Below, piece by piece: positions 1 through 11,103 of a stretch of 64,000 nt of DNA; within the stretch, counting starts at the first letter, position 1; each line of letters starts with the position of its first letter. A program made the translations under genes and the position numbers. This DNA is from Budorcas taxicolor. Taxonomy: Eukaryota; Chordata; Mammalia; Artiodactyla; Bovidae. The notes under the pieces are model-generated. The model made no database searches. It was not told the origin of the DNA and worked only from the letters and a program-made list of their open reading frames with translations. The DNA is taken from positions 36,276,501 through 36,340,500 of the forward strand of contig NC_068913.1 in the NCBI RefSeq assembly GCF_023091745.1, in the 5' to 3' direction.

Positions 1-197
1 TGTTTTTCTGGAACTCTCTTGCTTTTTCAATGATCCAGCAGATGTTGTCAATTTGATCTCTGGTTCCTCTGCCTTTTCTAAATCCAGCCTGAACATCTGG
101 AAGTTCACAGTTCACATACTGTTGAAGCCTGGCTTGGAGAATTTTTGAGCATTACTTTGCTAGTGTGTGAGATGAGTGCAGTTATACAGTAGTTTGA
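1..197 (-). mobile_element. BovB LINE, inverted 5' part of a rearranged copy
   Basis: The plus strand here reads as the reverse complement of the BovB reverse transcriptase region and matches the minus-strand copy around 5830-6030 almost base for base. At about 197-201 the orientation flips, and BovB continues in sense to 1236. The inverted part corresponds to sequence lying just upstream of where the sense part starts, which is the arrangement left by twin priming during target-primed reverse transcription. It reaches the window edge, so its outer junction and any target duplication are not visible. Confidence 0.88.
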
Positions 198-200
198 CCA

Positions 201-1236
201 TGTGGATCACAACAAACAGTGGAAAATTCTTAAAGAGATGGGAATACCAGAGTACCTTACCTGACTCCTAAGAAACCTCTATGCAGATCAAGAAGCAACA
301 GTTAGAACCAGCCATAGTACAACAGACTGATTCAAAATTAGGAAAGGAGTATGTAGAAACTGTATATTGTCACCCTGCTCATTCAACTCAAATGCAGAGT
401 ACATCATGAGAAATGCCAGGCTAGATGAAGCATTAGGTGGAATCAAGATTGCTGATAACCCCAGATATGCAGATAGTACTTACTAATGGCTGAAAATGAA
501 GAGCAACTAAAGAGTCTCTTGATGAAGATAAAAGAGGAGAGTGAAAACTGGCTTAAAACTCAACACTCAAAAAACTAAATTCATGGTATATGGTCCCATC
601 ACTTCACGGCAAATAGATGGGTAAAAAATTGTAAACATTAGTTTTCAATAGTGACAGACTATTTTCTTGCACTCCATAATCACTGTGGACATGACTGCAG
701 CTATGAAATTAAAAGATACTTGTTCCTTGGAAGAAATGCTGTTACAATCCTAGACAGTATACTAAAAAGCAGAGACATCACTTTGGCAACAAAGGTCCCT
801 TTAGTCAAAACTATGATTTTTCCAGCAGTCACGTATGGATGTGAGAGTTGTATCATAAATAAGGCTGAGTGCTGAAGAATTTCAATTTGTGGTATTGGAG
901 AAGACTCTTGAGAGTCCCTTGGATTGCAAGGAGATCAAACCAGTCAAACCTAAAAGAAATCAACCCTGAATATTCATCGGAAGGACTGATGGTGAAACTG
1001 AAGCTCCAGTACTTTGGAGCTGATGAGAAGAGCTGACTCATGGAAAAGACCCTGATACTGGGAAAGATTGAAGGCACAAAGAGAAAGGTATGACAGAGAT
1101 GGCTGGATGACATCACTGATTCAATGGACATGAGTTTGAGGCAACTTTGAGAGACAGTGAAGAACAGGGAAGCCTGGCATGCTGCAGTCCATGTGGCTGT
1201 AAAGAGTCAGACATGACTGAGCAACTGAATGACAGT
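201..1236 (+). mobile_element. BovB LINE, sense 3' part of the same copy
   Basis: This starts in the palm domain of the BovB reverse transcriptase, at the DNA for the VDH motif, and runs through the C-terminal region to the 3' end, finishing in the gactgagcaactgaatga type tail. The reading frame is destroyed by many stops and small indels, and the YADD region near 465-480 is disrupted. The two short open frames inside it (651-875 sense and 853-1131 antisense) are remnants of the decayed ORF and its complement, not genes. Confidence 0.92.
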
Positions 1237-1239
1237 GTG

Positions 1240-2345
1240 ATGAAATATACTAGCAGCTATCTTTCCAAGATACAATTATTTCTATAAAGCTCAGTTTTCT
1301 AGACTTTTAAACTCTGAGGACAAAATATTACACTTGGTCTAATTCAACATTTTTATAAGGACCAGATGCCACGAGCATTAAAGCATTTCTTGAATAAGAG
1401 CTACAAAAAACACATATAAAATATCAGAGATAATAGTTCTAATGCTTCCCTTTCTCTTGTCCTAGACTACACAACTTATTTTCTTTTGCAAAACCAACCT
1501 CAAAATCTCAGTGACTTACAAAAATAACATTTATTTTTAACTTCTTATGTGATGTCTGCAAGATGATTTTACCTCAGACAAACTGGTTCAATTTTTCCTG
1601 GTTCTCCTGGGTTTTTTGGTTTACAGAAAACTTGAATTGGAATGTCCAAATGAAAATACTCTCTGGAAAGTATGTCAATCTATTTAGGTTATCTTTACAA
1701 TGAATTTTATAACCATGCCTCCTTTAATGTTTTCTTTTTCCCAAGAAGATAACTTAAGTGGCAAAAATGTTACTCATTTCACTTTTCAACCTTGTCTGTT
1801 TGTATAAAAGAAAGTCACAACACTCCATGGTGAAAGTTCTAGAATATCTGTTTTTCTATCAGTTATACCCTGATTGCAAACAGCTACATGACTTTCTGAA
1901 TTAAACTTCTTGTAGTCATCAATAATATGAAAAAACAAATGACTTGCTGTAACAACATTCTGTCTCAAAACTTATTCTCCAAAAGTAAATTCACTAGGTA
2001 TATTTTCTGTATCTATTTTAACTCAGCTAATAGTTTTATTTAGCCAAAGCAAAACATGAGTCACAACTTTTCCAGTCCCTTTTAACAATAGAATTTATAA
2101 GCCTCTAGTCAGTCTACAGAAGGAAAAAAAGATTATAAGAGAAAACACAAATTAAAAGTATCAGTAGAGAGTGACCTGAGCTCTACTGAGCTCATGGCCA
2201 TTAAAAGGTTAATAAGGGAATATTATAAACAACTTTTTTTTCACAAATTTGATAATTTAGATGAAATAAAGCATTCTATGAAAGGCATAATCTAAAGAAA
2301 CACACAAAAGTAGATAAAGATAATCTGAGTAGGTCTTCAGCTATT
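1240..2345. other. AT-rich intergenic DNA, no feature recognised
   Basis: I see no coding, RNA or repeat signature here. A 60-codon minus frame (1786-1968) has no recognisable motif and is within chance expectation. Confidence 0.5.
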
Positions 2346-2349
2346 AAAA

Positions 2350-2890
2350 TAATTGGCAATAATAACCGTTCAAAACAAAAAGAACCAGTTTCAGAGGATT
2401 TCACTGGTAAATTCTACCAGCTTAATACTAAGTGAAAGAAGCCCATCTGAAAAGATAGCATACTGTATGATTCCAAGTAAATAACATTCTGGAAAACACA
2501 AAGCTATGAATACAGTAAAAAATATCAGTGGTTGCTGGGGACCAGAGCGTGGGCAGGGCATGAGAGATGAATAAGTGGAACACAGAGAATTTTAAGGCAG
2601 TGAAACTAGTCTATATAATACTGTAATGGTATATACATAATACACATTTGTCTAAGCTTACAGAACTATAACACACACAGAGTGAACCCTAATGTAAACT
2701 ATGTACCTTGGGAAATAATATCATGTCAATAATGATTCATCAATTTTAACAAATGCATCAAATGAAAGCAAGATGTGAATAATGGGGGAAACTATAGGTA
2801 GGGGAAAAAGTTATATAGGAATCCTCTGTAGTTTCTGTTAAATTTTTCTGTAAATCCCAAAGTATTCCAAAGCCATCTATTAATTTAAAA
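2350..2890 (+). mobile_element. Old L1 (L1M type) 3' end
   Basis: The sequence follows the conserved L1M 3' pattern: a piece meaning 'tgattccaa..aacattctggaaaa', then 'atcagtggttgctgggg', 'tgaaccctaatgtaaactatg' and 'gtttctgttaaatttttctgtaaa'. This is the end of ORF2 plus the 3' UTR. It is diverged and has no usable frame. The subfamily is not assigned. Confidence 0.75.
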
Positions 2891-3300
2891 ATGTTCTAGT
2901 TCTGAAAGTAAGGAGTTTCGAAGACCTTACTCTGTCCAAATGACAATACAAAAACACTAATACTGAAAATTCAATGACCGTTCTTGGATCTGTACAAGAG
3001 GAGAAGACACTGGGGAAACAAACTGCTACCCCCAAGACTGAAGAGAAACTGCTGAATACAGGGAGTCGACTCTCCAGAGCAGAGATTAGCAGAAAACACC
3101 AGGGAGGGCCAGGATAGGAAAACCTGAACTGTAACTGCTGTACTGCTGGAGACGAAGAGAGTTGTGCAGACAACTCTGAGAGTCAAAAATTCCAGAGAGA
3201 GCCAGTCATGGGAAGATCCCCACAAAATGTACCTCCAGACTCTTGGCAAGGTTCCCAAAATATATGGAGAAACTCTCTTTGTGTTTCCAGTAGGGGGAGA
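2891..3300. other. GC-richer segment of unknown origin
   Basis: This is noticeably richer in G and C than its surroundings and carries two overlapping minus-strand open frames of 97 and 112 codons (2880-3173 and 2971-3309). Neither has a recognisable domain. It could be a decayed retroelement end following the L1 3' end, or unique DNA; I cannot decide from sequence alone. Confidence 0.35.
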
Positions 3301-3301
3301 A

Positions 3302-3414
3302 ATTGGCAAATACCACTAATTTTGAAATTGGCAATTATTGCTAATTATTGGCAAATATTAGCCAAATAAAATTGGCAAATATTGCTAATTATTGGCAAAT
3401 ATTGTTAAGTTTTA
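3302..3414. repeat. Two-copy 44 bp tandem repeat built on attggcaaat
   Basis: Two adjacent 44 bp units (3327-3370 and 3371-3414) share the core attggcaa.tattgctaatt followed by attggcaaatatt. A shorter related piece starts at 3302. The copies differ at a few positions. It is a small local duplication in AT-rich DNA. Confidence 0.75.
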
Positions 3415-4730
3415 AGTTGGCAATGGATTCTTTCATTATCAAAACTTTAATGAAAAGCTTTATTCCATATATACAATAAAAAGGAAATCTCTGTTGGTTT
3501 GTATCTTAAAGAGTACTTAGGAAACAAAATCAGGGAGCCAGATGAAGCCAACATTTAAGATATAAATTTGTTAACTTCTAACATTTTAATTTGTTTTAAT
3601 GAAAGTGAATGCTGAGATACAACAGATTAAAATTTTAAAGAATTTGTTTTAAAGATTGAAAACTGCAATTAAAAAATTAAAAAAGAAAACATAAACCATT
3701 GGCGAACGGTGTTTAACGTAAAATAACTTTATACTTTAAAATGATGGAATGCTAGACAGTCATAAGAAGAATATATATGTTTTTCTGTGGGTAGATAGGT
3801 GCAATTTCCTGGTTATGTTCAGAAAGATGGAAGAATCTGAAAAAAAAAAATTTGGAGTTTGCAAGAGACATTTTGGAGCTGGGAAGAGATAGTGAATTAT
3901 ACAGCTGAAAAGTTAGAAAATAACTGAAAGAAAGTTTCACAGGAGGATTAAAACGTAGGTATATTAAAATCATCCAGTCAAAGCAAGAGACTAGTAGAAT
4001 GAATTGAGAGAAAATAAAACTGTCATATAGTATCTACAAAAAATTTAATGAAAACATATTTTCAAAATTCTAAAATCAAAGGGATGTGAAATTATATTAC
4101 TAAATAAAAGATGGCTGGTGAGGAATTTATTAATACAGTGTAAAATCTATTTACATTTACAATCTATCTACATTTAATCTAGAATTAAGGCATTAAACCC
4201 TGAAATTTTATATTGAGCATTATTAATTACAAAGACAAGTTTAATGTATTATATAAGAATCTTAATTAAACAGTTAAGAAAAAAAGTTTATTTGGGGATG
4301 ACCACTGAAACCATTAAATATTAATATTTCACAATATCCAGCCATAGGCAAGCAATGGAAAAGCCTTCTTTAATGTAGCAAACCAATTCCTTCTTTAATT
4401 CCTCTTGTTTCACCTGAACAATTGGCTCAACATGGCCAACCTACTTCATTCTTCTCCTTGTTCTGTTTCTCATTCCATTCTTATTTTCCTGTCTGTCAAC
4501 TTTTTTCTTGTGAATAGCTCAATCCTTTTTCTCATAATTAAAGCAAATGCATGGCAGATGTGGTCAGGGGAGGGTCATTTTTTGTCTACCACTCTCTGAC
4601 CTTGAGGTAGAAATAAGGGGCTCAAGCAAAAGGAACTGCCTTTATCAAAAGATGTATAATTATTTGAAACAGAGACATCATTGTGATTGGCTTGTTGCTT
4701 GTCATCATAAAATTAATCTCAGTTTCCTTG
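3415..4730. other. AT-rich intergenic DNA, nothing recognised
   Basis: Long A- and T-rich runs dominate. Short frames at 3752-3973 (minus) and 4405-4599 (plus) have no motif. No repeat family was identified with confidence. Confidence 0.45.
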
Positions 4731-5418
4731 CACAGTTCAGTTCAGTCGTTCAGTCATGTCCAGCTCTTTGCGACCTTGTGAATCGCAGCACGCCAGGCCT
4801 CCCTGTCCATCACCAACTCCCGGAGTTCACTCAGACTCGCATCCATCGAGTCCGTGATGCCATCCAGCCATCTCATTCTCTGTCGTCCCCTTCTTCTCCT
4901 GCCCCCAATCCCTCCCAGCATCAGAGTCTTTTCCAATGAGTCAACTCTTCACATGAGGTGGCCAAAGTACTGGAGTTTCAGCTTTAGCATCATTCCTTCC
5001 AAAGAAATCCCAGGGCTGATCTCCTTCAGAATGGACTGGTTGGATCTCCTTGCAGTCCAAGGGACTCTCAAGAGTCTTCTCCAACACCACAGTTCAAAAG
5101 CATCAATTCTTTGGTGCTCAGCCGTCTTCACAGTCCAACTCTCACATCCATACGTGACCACTGGAAAAACCATAGCTCTGACTAGACGGACCTTAGTCGG
5201 CAAAGTAATGTCTCTGCTTTTGAATATGCTATCTAGATTGGTCATAACTTTCCTTCCAAGGAGTAAGCGTCTTTTAATTTCATGGCTGCAGTCACCATCT
5301 GCAGTGATTTTGGAGGCCCCCAAAATAAACTCTGACACTATTTCCAATGTTTCCCCATCTATTTCCCATGGAGTGATGGGACCAGATGCCATGATCTTAG
5401 TTTTCTGAATGTTGAGCT

Positions 5419-5979
5419 TTAAGCCAAATTTTTCGCTCCCTCTTTCACTTTCATCAAGAGGCTTTTTAGTTCCTCTTCACTTTCTGCCATAAGGGTGGTG
5501 TCATCTGCATATCTGAGGTTATTGATATTTCTCCCAGCAATCTTGATTCCAGCTTGTGTTTTTTCCAGTCCAGTGTTTCTCATGATGTACTCTGCATATA
5601 AGTTAAATAAGCAGGGTGACAATATACAGTCTTGACGTACTCCTTTTCCTATTTGGAACCAGTCTGTGGTTCCATGTCCAGTTCTAACTGTTGCTTCCTG
5701 GCCTGCATACATATTTCTCAAGAGGCAGGTCAGGTGGTCTGGTATTCCCATCTCTTTCAGAATTTTCCACAGATTATTGTGATCCACACAGTCAAAGGCT
5801 TTGGCATAGTCAATAAAGCAGAAATAGATGTTTTTCTGGAACTCTCTTGCTTTTTCCATGATCCAGTGGATGTTGGCAATTTGATCTCTGGTTCCTCTGC
5901 CTTTTCTAAAACCAGCTTGAACATCAGGGAATTCACGGTTCACGTATTGCTGAAGCCTGGCTTGGAGAATTTTGAGCAT
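5419..5979 (-). pseudogene. BovB reverse transcriptase palm, broken
   Basis: This 186-codon frame holds RT motif A (FIDYAKAFD, residues 55-63), a motif B-like RQDCILSP (115-122, with D in place of the usual G), and the catalytic YADD (157-160). It then runs out of frame at KEGAKNLA; the continuation is in another frame (4949-5392, ending in the YFGHLM region). The catalytic aspartates remain, but the frameshift and the Gly-to-Asp change argue against activity. Confidence 0.9.
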
Positions 5980-6087
5980 TACTTTACTAGCATGTGAGAT
6001 GAGTGCAATTGTGCAGTAGTTTGAGCATTCTTTGGCATTTCCTTTCTTCGGGATTGGAATGAAAACTGACCTTTTCCAGTCCTGTGG

Positions 6088-6834
6088 TCACTGCTGAGTT
6101 TTCCAAATTTGCTGGCATATTGAGTGCAGTACTTTCACAGCATCATCTTTCAGGATTTGAAATAGCTCTACTGGAATTCCATCACCTCCACTAGCTTTGT
6201 TCGTAGTGATGCTTTCTAAGGTGCACTTGACTTCACATTCCAAGATGTCTGGTTCTAGATGAGTGATCTCACCATCATGATTATCTGGGTCATGAAGATC
6301 ATTTTTGTACAGATCTTCTGTGTATTCTTGCCACCTCTTCTTAATATCTTCTGCTTCTGTTAGGTCCATACCATTTCTGGCCTTTATCGAGCCCATCTTT
6401 GAATGAAATGTTCCCTTGATGTCTCTAATTTTCTTGCAGAGATCTCTAGTCTTTCCCATTCTGTTCTTTTCATCTATTTCTTTGCATTGATCGCTGAAGA
6501 AGGCTTTCTTATCTCCTCTTGCTATTCTTTGGAACTCTGCATTCAGATGCTTATATCTTTCCTTTTCTCCTTTGTTTTTCACCTCTCTTCTTTTCACAGC
6601 TATTTGTAAGGCTTCCCTAGACTGCCATTTTGCTTTTTTACATTTCTTTTCCATGGGGATGGTCTTGATCTCTGTCTCCTGTACAATGTCATGAACCTCA
6701 TTCCATAGTTCATCAGGCACTCTATCTATCAGATCTAGGCCCTTAAATCTATTTTTCACTTCCACTGTATAATCATGAGGGATTTTATTTAGGTCATACC
6801 TGAATGGTCTAGTGGTTTTCCCTGCTTTCTTCAA
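6088..6834 (-). pseudogene. BovB linker between endonuclease and reverse transcriptase
   Basis: This 248-codon frame spans the region between the two enzyme domains. It is Lys/Glu-rich and ends with the start of the RT domain (NKASGGDGIPVELFQ near residues 213-227). The frame stops at a TGA that replaces the Trp codon expected before PQDW. It shows the best-preserved long stretch of the element. Confidence 0.85.
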
Positions 6835-7025
6835 TTTCAGTCTGAATTTGGTAATAAGGAGTTCACGATCTGAGCCACAGTCAGCTCCTGGTCTTGTTTT
6901 TGTTGACTGTATAGAACTTCTGCATCTTTTGCTGCAGAGAATATAATCAGTCTGATTTCGGTGTTGACCATCTGGGGATGTCCATGTGTAGAGTCTTCTC
7001 TTGTGTTGTTGGAAGAGGGTGTTTC

Positions 7026-7304
7026 CTATGACCAGTGCATTATCTTGGAAAACTCTATTAGTCTTTGCCCTGCTTCATTCCACATTCCAAGGCCAAATTT
7101 GCCTGTTACTCCAGGTGTTTCTTGACTTCCTACTTTTGTATTCCAGTCCCCTATAATGAAAAGAACATCTTTTTTGGGTGTTAGTTCTAAAAGGTCTTGT
7201 AGGTCTTCATAGAACCATTCAACTTCTTCAGTGTTATTGGTTGGGGCATAGAATTGGCTTACTGTGATATTGAATGGTTTGCCTTGGAAACAAACGGAGA
7301 TCAT
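7026..7304 (-). pseudogene. BovB endonuclease central fragment
   Basis: This 92-codon frame contains FIIGDWNTKVGSQ, the GDWN (APE-family GDxN) active-site motif of the LINE endonuclease, preceded by the NITVSQFYAPT strand. It lies in the same element as its neighbours but is separated from them by frameshifts on both sides. Confidence 0.85.
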
Positions 7305-7493
7305 TCTGTCGTTTTTGAGATTGCATCAAGTACTGCATTTTTGACTCCTGTTGACCTTGATGGCTACTCCATTTCTTCTGAGGGATTCCTGCCCGCAGTA
7401 GTAGATATAATGGTCATCTGAGTTAAATTCACCCATTCCAGTCCATTTTAGTTCGCTGATTCCTAGAATGTTGATGTTCACTCTTACCATCTC

Positions 7494-8126
7494 CTATTTG
7501 ACCACTTCCAATTTGCCTTGATTCATGGACCTGACATTCCAGGTTCCTATGCAATATTGCTCTTTACAGCATTGGACCTTGCTTCTATCACCAGTCACAT
7601 CCACAGCTGGGTATTGTTTTTGCTTTGGCTCTATCCCTTCATTCTTTCTGGAGTTATTTCTCCACTGACCTTCAGTAGCATATTGGGCAGCTACTGACCT
7701 TCGGAGTTCCTCTGTCAGTATCCTATCATTTTGCCTTTTCATACTGTTCATGGGGTTCTCAAGGCAAGAATATTTAAGTGGTTCGCCAATTCTTTCTCCA
7801 GTGGACCACATTCTGTCAGACCTCTCCACCATGACCCACCCGTCTTGGGTTGCCCCGCTGGCATGGTTTAGTTTCACTGAGTTAGACAAGACTGTGGTCC
7901 TAGTGTGATTAGATTGACTAGATATCTGTGAGTATGGTTTCAGTGTGTCTGCCCTCTGATGCCCTCTTGCAACACCTATCATTTTACTTGGGTTTCTCTT
8001 ACCTTGGGCATGGGGTTTCTCTTCACAGGTGCTCCAGCAAAGCACAGCCGGCTTCAGAATATTCCATTGTTTATAGAAGGTAAGAAAGTCAAACAGCTTT
8101 TTCTGTAATAAACTTGATCTATTCAT
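7494..8126 (-). pseudogene. BovB 5' region and start of endonuclease, broken
   Basis: A 210-codon frame ends with GTWNVRSMNQGKLEVVK, the first strand of the AP-like endonuclease domain, and is then cut by a TAG where the family normally has a glutamine codon. The preceding part corresponds to the BovB leader and contains a SINE-like stretch (EPLKYSCLENPM) that resembles translated Bov-tA sequence. In the family this enzyme nicks target DNA to start insertion; here it cannot be made whole. Confidence 0.8.
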
Positions 8127-8130
8127 ACCA

Positions 8131-8223
8131 TCACTCCTTTCAAATGGTTTAATCTTATTCAGTTATGTTACCATGAAACAGTCTTCTGACCATTTAATTA
8201 AAGAATCTAAGATAGCACGTAAT
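8131..8223. other. Short spacer between two opposite BovB copies
   Basis: About 90 bp of AT-rich sequence separates the 5' end of the minus-strand BovB from the truncated 5' end of the plus-strand BovB. Part of it may still be BovB leader; the exact 5' end of the left copy is uncertain. Confidence 0.4.
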
Positions 8224-9757
8224 TACAATGGTGTGATCACTCAAGTAGAGCCAGACATCTTGGAGTGTTAAGTCAAGCGGACCTTAGGAAGCATTCCTAC
8301 GAACAAAGCTAGTGAAGATGATGGAATTCCAGCTGAGCTACTGCAAATCCTAAAAGATGATGCTATGAAAGTGCTGCACTCAGTATGCCAGCAAATTTGG
8401 AATATTCAGCAGTGGCCACAGGACTGGAAATGGTCAGGTTTCATTACAGTCCCAAAGAAGGGCAATGCCAAAAAATGTTCAAACTATCATACAATTGCAC
8501 TCATTTCACATGTTGGCAAAGTAATGCTCAAAATTCTCCAAGCTAGCCTTCAACAGTACATGAACCAAGAAATCCCAGATGTTCAAGCTGGATTTGGAAG
8601 TCGAAGGAACCAGAGATCAAATTGCCAACATCTGTTGGATCATAGAAAAAGCAAGAGAGATCCACAAAAAAATCTACTTCTGTTTCCTTGACTACACTAA
8701 AGTTTTTGATGGTGTGGATCACAACAAACTGAAGAAAATTCCTGAAGAGATAGGAATACCAGACCACCTTACATGCTTCCTGCAAAACCTTTATGCAGGT
8801 CAAGTAACAACAGTTAGAAATGGACATGGAACAACGAACTGTTTCCAAACTGGAAAAGGAATACATCAAGGCTGTATAGTGTCACCCTGCTTATTCAACT
8901 TAAATGCAGAGTATATCATGAGAAATGCCAGGCTGAATGAGTTACAAGCTGGAATCAAGACTGCCAGGAGAAATATCAATAACCTCAGATATGCACGTAA
9001 CACCACCCTAATCACAGAAAGTGAAGAGGAAATAAAGAGCCTCTTGAGGAAGGTGAAAGAGGAGAGTGAAAAAGTTGGCTTAAAACTCAACATTCAGAAA
9101 ACAAAGTTCATGGCATATGGCCCCATCACTTCATGGCAAACAGATGGGGAAACAATGGAAACAGTGAGGGACTTTATTTTGGGGGGCTCCAAAATCACTG
9201 CAGATGGTGATTGCAGCCATGAAATTAAGACACTTGCTGCTTGGAAGAAAAGCTATGACCACCCTAGACAGCATATTGAAAAGCAGAGACATTCCTTTCC
9301 CAACAAAGGTCCGTCTAGTCAAAGCTATAGTTTTTCCACTTGTCGTGTATGGATGTGAGTTGGCCCACAAAGAAGGCTGAGAGCCAAAGAATTGATGCTT
9401 TTGAACTGTGGTGTTGGAGAAGATTCTTGAGAGTCTCTTGGACTGTAAGGAGATCCAACCAGTCCATCCTAAAGGAAATCAGTCCCGACTATTCATTGGA
9501 AGGACTGATGCTGAAGCTCCAATACTTTGGCCACCTGATGCAAAGAATTGACTCATTAAAATAGACCTTGATGCTGGGAAAGACTGAAGGCAGAAGGAGA
9601 AGGGGATGACAGAGGATGAGATGGTTCGATAGCATCACAAAATCAATGTACATGAGTTTGGGCAAGCTCCAGGAGATGGTAAAGGACAGAGAGGCCTGGC
9701 TTGCTGCAGTCCACAGGGTCTCAAGGAATTGGACATGACTGAGCTACTGAAAAACAA
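8224..9757 (+). mobile_element. 5'-truncated BovB LINE
   Basis: It begins in the linker (DNA for EPDILE near 8250) and runs in sense to the 3' end at about 9757 (gacatgactgagctactgaa). It is diverged and frameshifted. It lies head-to-head with the longer copy at 4733-8130. No target duplication was found. Confidence 0.92.
8579..9358 (+). pseudogene. BovB reverse transcriptase with lost catalytic motif
   Basis: A 259-codon frame carries motif A as FLDYTKVFD (residues 36-44) and the HQGCIVSP segment. The catalytic box reads YARN (residues 138-141) instead of YADD, so both catalytic aspartates of motif C are gone. The N-terminal part of the domain is in another frame (8365-8691). The C-terminal part shifts frame after residue 220. 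Confidence 0.88.
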
Positions 9758-10268
9758 CGAAAGAAAGCAAAGATTCATCAGACGATTGCTATCATAGTAT
9801 TTCTAAGGAAATGGCACTCTCCTCTGCACTCTTTGTAACTTTCCATGATCAACTCTCTACTACACTGTGTGCCTGGGAGGATGGCTAGGGACTAATGGCC
9901 ATACCTGAATAGAATCATAACTGAAGCTTGTGTTTTCCAAACACCCAACAGAAGTTTTGGTGTACAGAAACATCCTTTTCTCTTTTTTACTCTTTTCCCT
10001 AATATTTTTGACTTCTTACTTTTCTTACATTTTTAGAAAATTTATTCACTTTAATGTAAACAATTAGGCAGCAACTAATAGTCCTCACTCTTCTCCAAAT
10101 TTTCCTTTATGAATTTTTTTGCCAATACCACAGGAATTGAAATTTCTCATTCACAAATAGCAAACTAGCAAAAAACCTCTGACAAAGAGGTTTTGCTGCT
10201 TCGTACTGAGAATGGGTCAGCAACTACCCTGGGATCAAAAGCCCCTCACAGAATTTTTTCTCTCCTTT
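9758..10268. other. Intergenic DNA, nothing recognised
   Basis: No gene or repeat family is visible. A short local imperfect hairpin (aaaaacctctgacaaagaggtttt, arms around 10172-10196) is present. Confidence 0.4.
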
Positions 10269-10478
10269 GGTGGTGGTGAAGTCGCTCAGTTGTGTCCGAC
10301 TCTTTGTGACCCCGTGGGCTGTAACTTACTAGGCTTCTCTGTCCATGGGATTCTACAGGTAAGAATACTGGAGTAGATTGCCATTTCCTTCTCCAGGGGA
10401 TCTTCCCGACCCAGGGATCGAACCCGGGTCTCCCACATTGCAGGCAGACGCTTTAACCTCTGAGCCACCAGGGAAGCA
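10269..10478 (-). mobile_element. Bov-tA SINE
   Basis: Read on the minus strand, this starts with the tRNA-derived head (gcttccctggtggctcagag) and keeps a consensus B-box (ggttcgatccc). It ends with the BovB-like tail gtcggacacaactgagcgac. It is almost full length, and a 68-codon frame through it is not a gene. Confidence 0.93.
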
Positions 10479-10814
10479 AGTGCCCTTGCCATACATAGCC
10501 TTAGGTCTGAAAGACAACTCTATTCATGACACCAACTTTTAATATCTACAAATGATCAGGTAGTAGCAGGAGTCTTGGATTTTGGCAGATGATCAAGCTC
10601 ATGAGGCACGGTAGCCTTCACTCAGTACCACATTTATGGGCTTTAATAAAAGATAAATAACAGAGAACATAGTAAGCACCATGGCAGTTGAGCAGTGGTC
10701 TCTTAAAGGCCAAGAAAATCTTCTGAGTGTTCCAGAAACTCATTAATTAAGATTATGATTGAGAACTGATACTGAATTTAATAACATGGAATTTAATACT
10801 GAATTTAATAACTG
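10479..10814. other. Unique DNA with a 27 bp tandem duplication
   Basis: The stretch atactgaatttaataac occurs at 10769-10785 and again at 10796-10812, a 27 bp period that ends where the next BovB begins. Otherwise nothing is recognised. Confidence 0.5.
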
Positions 10815-11103
10815 CAAGGAGATCCAACCAGTCCATTTTAAAGGAGATCAGCCCTGGGATTTCTTTGGAGGGAATGATGCTGAAGCTGAAACTCCATTAC
10901 TTTGGCCACCTCACGCAAAGAGTTGACTCATTGGAAAAGACTCTGATGCTGGGAGGGATTGGGGGCAGGAAGAGGAGGGGACGACCGAGGATGAGATGGC
11001 TGGATAGCATCACTGACTCAATGGACGTGAGTCTGAGGCCTGGCGTGCTGCGATTCATGGGGTCGCAAAGAGTCAGACAGGACTGAGTGACTGAACTGAA
11101 CTG
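10815..11103 (+). mobile_element. Short 3' BovB fragment
   Basis: This is a sense BovB 3' end of about 290 bp, from the codons for RRSNQ through SLEKTLMLGG to the tail of repeated actgaactga. It is closely similar to the consensus, so relatively young. A small internal deletion removes the ELRELVMDREAW region. Confidence 0.92.

Larger units (their letters stand above)
4733..8130 (-). mobile_element. Near full-length BovB LINE (RTE clade)
   Basis: This is the longest BovB in the window, about 3.4 kb. Read on the minus strand, it holds the 5' region (near 8126-7560), the AP-type endonuclease (about 7560-6850), a linker (6834-6088), the reverse transcriptase (5980-5420), the C-terminal region (5392-4760) and the 3' tail with repeated cagtt/actga units at 4733. 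The frame is interrupted several times: a stop just after the endonuclease starts (near 7494), a stop replacing a Trp near 6087, and a frameshift near 5420-5445. It is therefore a dead copy. No clear target duplication was found. Confidence 0.95.

Noticed and set aside
4854..5408. 184-codon plus frame
   Set aside because: It is antisense to the BovB C-terminal region; the same antisense frame recurs in the copies at 16087-16542 and 27232-27705, as expected from a shared repeat.
5419..8126. Several long minus frames looking like an enzyme-coding gene
   Set aside because: They carry LINE endonuclease and reverse transcriptase motifs and are pieces of one BovB, cut by stops and frameshifts.
10269..10478. 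tRNA gene-like A and B boxes
   Set aside because: The boxes belong to the tRNA-derived head of the Bov-tA SINE; there is no cloverleaf with intact acceptor and anticodon arms, and the same boxes recur in every Bov-tA here.
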